In this document: piece by piece, positions 58,564 to 64,000 of the stretch
Position numbering within the stretch: position 1 is the first letter of the stretch
How the letters are laid out: each line of letters opens with the position of its first letter
DNA from: DATEEG01 sp035525055
Lineage (GTDB): Bacteria > Actinomycetota > Acidimicrobiia > Spongiisociales > ZC4RG35
Direction of reading: 5' to 3'
Length of the DNA stretch: 64,000 nucleotides
Assembly: GCA_035525055.1 (NCBI GenBank)
Contig: DATLEZ010000133.1
Location: 1 to 64,000 of the forward strand
Made by a program: the position numbers and the translations under genes
The notes under the pieces: model-generated
The model's database searches: none
The model's input: the letters and a program-made list of their open reading frames with translations, nothing else
What the model was told of the DNA's origin: nothing

Positions 58564-60216
58564 ATGGCTGTCGTCGGTCAAATTGCATTTGACGACCTCG
58601 GAGTGCCGCTGCACGCCGTGACTTTCTGCGTGCTCGATCTCGAAACGACCGGAGCCTCCGCCAACACATGCGAGATCACCGAGATCGGAGCGGTCAAGTA
58701 CCTGGGGGGCGAGGTCGTCGGGACCTTCCAGACGCTGGTGAATCCCGGCACCGGCATTCCGCCGTTCATAACAATCCTGACCGGGATCACCGAAGCAATG
58801 GTGTGCGAGGCACCCCGGATCCAGGCCGTACTTCCCTCGTTCCTCGAGTTCTGCCACGACGCCGTCCTGGTTGGGCACAACATTCGATTCGACCTTTCGT
58901 TTCTCGACGCCGCCGCTCGCCGCCTCGACTATCCGCTGGCTGGGACCGAGCCGTTGTCGCGGCGAGTGGTTGACACAGTGGGATTGGCCCGCAGGTTGAT
59001 CCGGTCAGAGGTGCGCGATCTCACCCTGGCCACGCTCGCCGTCCACCTCAGGTCGCCTTTCCCCCCAACTCACCGCGCACTTGACGATGCCAGGGCGACG
59101 GCTCATGTCTTTCACACTCTGCTGGAGCGAGCGGGCTCGCTCGGGGTGACCGGCCTCGACGACCTTCTACAACTGCCGACGGCTCGGGGCTCGGCCTACT
59201 ACACCAAGATCGGGCTGACCGACGGTCTCCCCCGTCGACCCGGGGTCTACCTGTTTTCGGATCGAGCGGGAGAGATCATCTACGTCGGCAAGGCCGACAA
59301 TCTCCGCACCAGGGTGCGCAGCTATTTCTATGGCGACGATCGCCGGCGTATCGCCGACATGCTCCGCCAGCTCCATCACATCGACCACCGGGTGTGCGTG
59401 AACACGCTCGACGCCGAAGTGACCGAGCTGCGGCTCATCCACGCTCACCGGCCCCGCTTCAACCAGCGGTCGCGTCCACCGCGCCGCGAGCTGTTTGTGA
59501 AAGTCACCGACGAAACGTTCCCCCGGCTCAGCCAGGCGCATCGCGCCTCCAGCCCAGGGCTGTGGTGGCTCGGGCCATTTCGATCCAAGCACGCCGCCGA
59601 CGAGGTGACAGAGGCGCTGTGGGGGGCCACGAAGATTCGTCGCTGCACAGGTCGGCCGGGCAGCAGAGCGGGCGAATGTGCCCCGGCCCAGCTCGGCGTT
59701 TCCACCTGCCCTTGCGCCGGTGGAATCGACGCAGGCGACTATCGACGCATGATCGACGGGATCATCATGTTGGCCGACCGTTCCCCGGCCAGCCTCCTCG
59801 AGCCCCTCGAGGTCCAGATGCGCCGACTGGCCGCTGAGCAGCGTTTTGAGGAGGCAGCCCAGATGCGTGATCGTCATCGGGCCCTTGCTCGAGCCCTGGA
59901 ACGGCAGCGAGCCTGGCGTGCGCTTTCCGAAGCCGGTCGGATCGCACTGGAGAGCCTGGCCGGCGACCGGATCGTCGTCGAACAGGGATTGCTGACGGCG
60001 GCCTTTGGCCACGATCAACCGCCGTCACTCCTGGATCCGTTATTCGTGCCGGGAGATCCCCTTCCTCCTCCAAGCCCGGTTCCGCCCTCGGTGGCGATTG
60101 CCGAGGAAGCCCACTTGATCTGGCGATGGATGACTTCGGGCGATGTCAAAGTGCTCGACTCCACCGGGCCGTTGACTCTGCCGTCGAGTCCGATCCCACA
60201 TCTGCGGGCCGCCTGA
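58564..60216 (+). CDS. DEDDh exonuclease fused to UvrC-like GIY-YIG nuclease domain
   Basis: 550 aa. Residues 20-185: DEDDh exonuclease (as in DnaQ) with Asp25 and Glu27 (VLDLETTG), Asp110 (NIRFD), His170 and Asp175 (HRALDDARAT). Residues 215-305: GIY-YIG domain (PGVYLF, IIYVGK, then Arg) followed by a UvrC-type zinc-less linker and a UVR-like helical pair (LAAEQRFEEAAQMRDRHRAL, near 420). This fusion is known in actinobacteria and related to UvrC and Cho. The LexA promoter just upstream places it in the damage response, probably trimming or incising DNA at lesions. Confidence 0.93.
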   Translation: MAVVGQIAFDDLGVPLHAVTFCVLDLETTGASANTCEITEIGAVKYLGGEVVGTFQTLVNPGTGIPPFITILTGITEAMVCEAPRIQAVLPSFLEFCHDAVLVGHNIRFDLSFLDAAARRLDYPLAGTEPLSRRVVDTVGLARRLIRSEVRDLTLATLAVHLRSPFPPTHRALDDARATAHVFHTLLERAGSLGVTGLDDLLQLPTARGSAYYTKIGLTDGLPRRPGVYLFSDRAGEIIYVGKADNLRTRVRSYFYGDDRRRIADMLRQLHHIDHRVCVNTLDAEVTELRLIHAHRPRFNQRSRPPRRELFVKVTDETFPRLSQAHRASSPGLWWLGPFRSKHAADEVTEALWGATKIRRCTGRPGSRAGECAPAQLGVSTCPCAGGIDAGDYRRMIDGIIMLADRSPASLLEPLEVQMRRLAAEQRFEEAAQMRDRHRALARALERQRAWRALSEAGRIALESLAGDRIVVEQGLLTAAFGHDQPPSLLDPLFVPGDPLPPPSPVPPSVAIAEEAHLIWRWMTSGDVKVLDSTGPLTLPSSPIPHLRAA

Positions 60217-60259
60217 CCTCCCTACCATCGCCCAGAGAGCCAGCTGAGGTGATTCGGGG

Positions 60260-62329
60260 ATGAGATTCGTCGTGAGGAAGGGCACCGACCCTGTTGCTCG
60301 CGCCGACACCACGATCCTCAAGGCCCTGGGTCTGCCGTTCGGAGGTGTTCTCAAAGTAGGGCGTACCCACTTCCTCGTGCAGGGAGGCGACACCCCCGAA
60401 TCGACCGCCCTCGAACTCGGGCCTATCACCCTGGCCAACGCCCAGACGAGCGAAGGGCAATCAATTGACGCGGTCCGGGCCGTCCTCGGTCCGGCCGAGG
60501 TGGTTGTCATCGACGTTGAAAACCTCGAGGTCGACCCCAAGCTTCTGGTCCGGGGCCTCCAGGGTCGCCCCATGTCGAACGGCGACCGGGTCGAAGTGGC
60601 CGGCTCCTACCTTTCCCGCCCGGAACCGTTCGCTTTTGCGGTCAACCAGGTCGACCCGGCGGGCGCCGGCCTGATCGGAGCCGGCACTCGATTTGTCTCG
60701 AGGAGCGAAGAGTCGACTTCGAGCCTCAAGCCCGAAGCCTCAAGCCCCAAGCCCCAAGCCTCAAGCCTCAAGCCAGAGACGTCGCGATCCGAACCGGATG
60801 TACCAGCTGGCCCCACAACTGCCCAGGCCCTCCTCGCCGGCCTCGACGCCGAGCAGGACCTGCTTACCGGCTGGCTATCGCTTCTGACCTCGCCCGACAA
60901 CCTCCCGGCCACCTGGGGGCTTCCGAGAGTCGCGGGTGTCCTGCTGGAGGGACCTCATGGCTGCGGGAAGTCCGAACTCGTTGCGGCCTCGGCGGCCGAG
61001 TCCGGTGCGCGGGTCCACGAAGTCCTGGTCGACCAGGTCTTCAAGCCGGACCGTCTCCTCGATTTGCTCGAAGCCGCGGTGAAGTCGAGCAGTGGACCAA
61101 CCGTCATCTTCGTTGACCGGCTCGAAGCCGTCGCCGGCGAGGAAGGGCTGGCGCCTTTCAAGACTCAGGTCGGCGCGGTGCTCCGCTGGTTTCTCGATGC
61201 AGTTTCGGAGAAGATCGGCCTGGCGTGCGTGCTGGGCGTAACCTCCCGATCCAACCTCGACCCGGCGCTAGCCCAGAGCCCCCTGCTCCCCCGATCACTC
61301 TCGATTCCGCCTCCCGACCTGAACCGTCGACGGCTTCTGTTCGAAGCCGCCCTGACCCTGGTCCCCACCGAAGAAATCGACTACGACCTTCTAGCCGCTC
61401 GATCGGCGGGCTTCAGCGGGGCCGACGTCGTTGCCTCGGTCATACACGCCTCGACCCGGCTCGCCCGATCGGCCCGTTCGGGTCACCCCGGAAAGCTGAC
61501 CACCGAAGACATCATGGAAGCCGTGAAGGAGACAACGCCGTCGCTGGGCTCGATCTCACTCGGGGAGATGCCCAACTATGGCTTCGACAGGGTCGCCAAC
61601 CTCAACGAAGTGAAGCAGCGGCTGATCGAAGCCGTTGTGTGGCCAGTCACCGAGCCTGATCGCTTCAAGTCGATGGGGATCGACCCGCCACGCGGCATCC
61701 TTCTATACGGACCGCCCGGGACCGGCAAGACATTCGTAATCCGCGCCCTGGCCCACGAAGCTGGTGCCGCCTTCTTTCCCGTCAAGGGCGCCGAGTTGTT
61801 GGACAAGTACGTGGGTGAGTCGGAGCGCGGTGTCCGGGAGGTGTTCGCGCGTGCCAGGGCGGCCGCCCCGTCGATCATCTTCTTCGACGAGATCGACGCA
61901 CTCGCACCGGTCAGGGGTCGCTCCACCACCAACGTCACCGACTCCGTCGTAGCTGCCCTTCTGACCGAGATGGACGGCATCACCGATCGGGGCAACGTAG
62001 CAGTGATCGGAGCGACCAACCGGGCCGACCTCATCGATCCGGCTTTGCTTCGGGCCGGGCGATTCGAAACTCAGATCGAGCTCGGCCTTCCCGATCCCAA
62101 GGCCCGCCGGGCACTGATCGACCTGTCCGATGTGCCTTTTGCCCCCGAGGTCGACAAGGAGAAACTGGCGGACGTCACCGAAGGCATGTCGATGGCCGAT
62201 CTCTCCGGGGTGCTCCGCGAGGCGGCCCTGGCGGCCTTGCGAGCGGACCGCAACGCCAAGCAGGTGAGCTGGGAGCACTTGATTGGGGCCATCGAGCGCT
62301 GGCAACGAAGCCAGGCCGCGGCCTCATAA
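60260..62329 (+). CDS. CDC48/VCP-like double AAA+ ATPase
   Basis: 689 aa. An N-terminal CDC48-like double-psi barrel region (about 1-150), a low-complexity Ser/Lys/Pro linker (about 154-180), then D1 and D2. D1 keeps Walker A GPHGCGKS (231-238), but its Walker B reads IFVDRLEA, with Arg287 in place of the catalytic Glu, so it may bind but not hydrolyse ATP. D2 is intact: GPPGTGKT (484-491), FFDEID (Asp543, Glu544), GATNRADLIDPALLRAGRFE. Likely an unfoldase. The linker is encoded by a CAAGCCT word array. Confidence 0.92.
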   Translation: MRFVVRKGTDPVARADTTILKALGLPFGGVLKVGRTHFLVQGGDTPESTALELGPITLANAQTSEGQSIDAVRAVLGPAEVVVIDVENLEVDPKLLVRGLQGRPMSNGDRVEVAGSYLSRPEPFAFAVNQVDPAGAGLIGAGTRFVSRSEESTSSLKPEASSPKPQASSLKPETSRSEPDVPAGPTTAQALLAGLDAEQDLLTGWLSLLTSPDNLPATWGLPRVAGVLLEGPHGCGKSELVAASAAESGARVHEVLVDQVFKPDRLLDLLEAAVKSSSGPTVIFVDRLEAVAGEEGLAPFKTQVGAVLRWFLDAVSEKIGLACVLGVTSRSNLDPALAQSPLLPRSLSIPPPDLNRRRLLFEAALTLVPTEEIDYDLLAARSAGFSGADVVASVIHASTRLARSARSGHPGKLTTEDIMEAVKETTPSLGSISLGEMPNYGFDRVANLNEVKQRLIEAVVWPVTEPDRFKSMGIDPPRGILLYGPPGTGKTFVIRALAHEAGAAFFPVKGAELLDKYVGESERGVREVFARARAAAPSIIFFDEIDALAPVRGRSTTNVTDSVVAALLTEMDGITDRGNVAVIGATNRADLIDPALLRAGRFETQIELGLPDPKARRALIDLSDVPFAPEVDKEKLADVTEGMSMADLSGVLREAALAALRADRNAKQVSWEHLIGAIERWQRSQAAAS
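60721..60776. repeat. CAAGCCT word array inside the AAA ATPase gene
   Basis: About six tandem imperfect CCTCAAGC/CCCCAAGC words inside the coding sequence, giving the linker SSLKPEASSPKPQASSLKPE. The words resemble the TTTGAGG family seen between other genes. Confidence 0.8.
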
Positions 62330-62383
62330 TCATCTATTCATAGACCCCCCAAGTAAATCTGATTGGCCGATACCTTTTCGATC

Positions 62384-64000
62384 ATGCAGCCGTCGCCGTT
62401 TTCCCGTTGGCCGAACTCCGCCATCATCGTCACAGTCGTTCTCGGTCTCCTCGTCCTCATGGTGGGTGGATGGGCCGTGGTTGAGGCGAACCGGATTTCT
62501 GACCTCCGCGAGCAGATTGAGGCAGCCAGGTCTGATCTCGACGAGGCCGAAGACCGGATCGCCGACCTCGAGGACGAGCTCGCCGAAGCCGACTCGGGTG
62601 GCTCCCTCTTCGGTGATCTCCTCGGAGGCAGTGAAGGCGGCGGTCTCGGTGACCTCCTGGGCGGGTTGCTTGGAGGTGACACCGAAGGACTGGGCGGCCT
62701 GGAAGATCTGCTCGGAGCCCTTCTCGGGGGCTCGAATCTTGGGGATCTTGGGGATCTCGGAGACCTCGGAGACCTGGGGGGTCTGCTCGGTGGCCTCGGC
62801 GCGTCTGGTGACCTCGGTTCATGTCTCACCGGGACGCCCGGCTCCTACGAGATCGGAGACGGGTCGCTCGAGGCGCAGGTGAGCGACATCGCTTCGGCGG
62901 TCGAGGATCTGCGCGGACTGACCTTTCCGTCCGACATCGACCCTGTCTTCGTCGATCAGGAAGAGATGGGCCGACGGGTACGAGATCTGGTCGAGGAGGG
63001 TTATCCAGCCGACATCGAAGACTTCGACACGCGCTTGCTTGTGGCCCTCGGGATGCTCCCGGCCGGTTACGACCTGATGTCCGCGCAGATGGACCTCCTC
63101 GATTCCGGGGTGGCGGGCTACTACGACCCCGACAGCGGCGAACTAGTTGTGGCAACTCCCGATAGCGATCAGCCACTGGCGGCCATCGATCAAATCACGC
63201 TGGCTCACGAGATGATCCACGCCCTCACCGATGCCCGGCTCGGAATCCCCGACGCCCTCGAGGATCCGAGGGCTGATCCAGAGATCATTCGTGCCCAACA
63301 GGCCCTCATCGAGGGGGACGCCACACTCGGAATGCAGCAGTACACCCTCGGCGCCCTTGGCTTCGAGGAGCAATTGGCCATGCTGATGGACCCGCGGGTG
63401 CTTGGCGCTCAGCAGGAGGCTGGCGAATTTCCTTACGTCCTCTCCAACGGCCTGCAACTGCCTTATGTGGAAGGAATGAACTTCACCTGTGCGCTCTACG
63501 CCGACGGCGGCTGGGAGGCGGTGGACGCGGCGTACGCCGACCCTCCCACCAACACCTCCCAGATCCTCTTCCCGGAGCGATATACCCAGGACCGGATCGA
63601 AGCCGTCAACCCCGACCCGATCGGATCACCGGGTGGCACCTGGGAGAGTCTGCGCGAGATCGGGTTTGGTGCGGTCGACTTGCTGATGTTGTTCTCCGCT
63701 CCCGGGGACGACATCGACTCGGCCCTCTCCGATCCCCGCGAACGCGCCCGGGCTTGGGGTGGCGGACAAGCCGAGGTCCGGTCGCGCGGCAACGACACCG
63801 CTGTCGGAATCTCGTTGGCCGATACAGGTGAAGGCCTCGAGTCTCTCTGCGACTCGATGGTCAGCTGGGAGCTGGCAGCCTTTCCCGATCACGACCTAGT
63901 CGACCAGAACGGTCAAGAAGAATTCGCCCACTCCGGAGAAGGCCGGGCCGCGGTAGTGGTTTGTGACGGCCCGAGCGTTCGGGTAGGGATCGGACCCGAC
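62384..64000 (+). CDS. membrane-anchored HExxH metalloprotease (runs off the window)
   Basis: At least 539 aa, open to the end of the window from ATG 62384. One transmembrane helix (about 12-33) and a short coiled coil (LREQIEAARSDLDEAEDRIA) are followed by a Gly/Leu/Asp low-complexity stretch (about 72-145) with four tandem GDL units, then a metallopeptidase-like domain. The zinc motif is HEMIH (His275, Glu276, His279) with a likely third ligand Glu310 (IEGDAT). Resembles an uncharacterised family of membrane-anchored zinc peptidases. The C-terminus is missing. It lies 54 nt after the AAA ATPase. Confidence 0.82.
   Translation, partial: MQPSPFSRWPNSAIIVTVVLGLLVLMVGGWAVVEANRISDLREQIEAARSDLDEAEDRIADLEDELAEADSGGSLFGDLLGGSEGGGLGDLLGGLLGGDTEGLGGLEDLLGALLGGSNLGDLGDLGDLGDLGGLLGGLGASGDLGSCLTGTPGSYEIGDGSLEAQVSDIASAVEDLRGLTFPSDIDPVFVDQEEMGRRVRDLVEEGYPADIEDFDTRLLVALGMLPAGYDLMSAQMDLLDSGVAGYYDPDSGELVVATPDSDQPLAAIDQITLAHEMIHALTDARLGIPDALEDPRADPEIIRAQQALIEGDATLGMQQYTLGALGFEEQLAMLMDPRVLGAQQEAGEFPYVLSNGLQLPYVEGMNFTCALYADGGWEAVDAAYADPPTNTSQILFPERYTQDRIEAVNPDPIGSPGGTWESLREIGFGAVDLLMLFSAPGDDIDSALSDPRERARAWGGGQAEVRSRGNDTAVGISLADTGEGLESLCDSMVSWELAAFPDHDLVDQNGQEEFAHSGEGRAAVVVCDGPSVRVGIGPD

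Noticed and set aside
1..64000. tRNA, rRNA, riboswitch, IS element, integrase or prophage
   Set aside because: Looked for in all gaps; none shows a cloverleaf, known aptamer core, transposase motif or att-like site that I could support.

Overview
This window is high-GC bacterial chromosome, most likely from an uncultured member of the Actinomycetota and probably the class Acidimicrobiia. The evidence is indirect: an actinobacterial mraZ promoter carrying AGTGGGG boxes, a LexA/SOS box of the TCGAAC-N4-GTTCGA type, DUF3040, an F420-type LLM oxidoreductase, a DEDDh exonuclease fused to a UvrC-like GIY-YIG domain, many GTG/TTG starts and several promoters that look leaderless. I found no rRNA, tRNA, CRISPR array, transposase or prophage gene.

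Layout. 1-1761: start of mraZ with its promoter, an HNH nuclease and two small conserved genes. 1993-6472: MoxR / DUF58 / transglutaminase operon. 6441-9839: MerR regulator, DUF3040 protein, DNA polymerase IV and two membrane proteins. 9968-14410: type II fatty-acid operon fabD-fabH-fabG-acpP-fabF. 14457-23600: minus-strand tandem genes (threonine aldolase, aminotransferase, LLM oxidoreductase, DUF1232, ROK kinase, a 58-aa gene, ArsA-type ATPase, SRPBCC protein, M15 lipoprotein peptidase, phosphoesterase). 23759-29186: ilvD diverging from glycogen phosphorylase, then queG and a small Cys-rich gene. 29314-34423: NDH-2 and an ECF-sigma / membrane protein / TadE / TadG module. 34530-46882: NYN protein, an attenuator-controlled ilvB-ilvN-ilvC-leuA group, two CorC-type membrane proteins, kup and leuB. 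46908-54121: stand-alone ClpN protein, a decayed AbiEi-DUF559 gene, tricorn protease, a hydrolase and a USP-CBS protein. 54224-64000: orphan transhydrogenase alpha subunit, nitroreductase, a second sigma module, TrmH-type methyltransferase, the SOS-controlled exonuclease/GIY-YIG gene, a CDC48-like AAA ATPase and an HExxH metalloprotease running off the end.

How genes work together. ilvB, ilvN, ilvC, ilvD, leuA and leuB cover most of branched-chain amino acid synthesis; a leader peptide ending Ile-Leu-Leu-Val-Leu, a GC hairpin and a terminator precede ilvB. The fab operon makes malonyl-ACP and elongates fatty acids. Two separate clusters pair an ECF sigma factor with a membrane protein.

The most unusual content is non-coding. 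(1) Many gene junctions hold arrays of short words (GTACCAC, ACGTTTT, TTATGCG, CTTCCGA, GCGATCC and a 21-mer) usually paired with their reverse complement to form large palindromes. Several share GAGCG...CGCTCTT ends, one is an intrinsic terminator, and two have arrays inside coding sequence. (2) A separate element of about 105-109 bp with AATTTGG...CCAAATT ends is present three times, each 3' of a minus-strand gene. (3) Two genes appear to use non-canonical starts (CTG for tricorn; ATT or a +1 shift for the first CorC protein).
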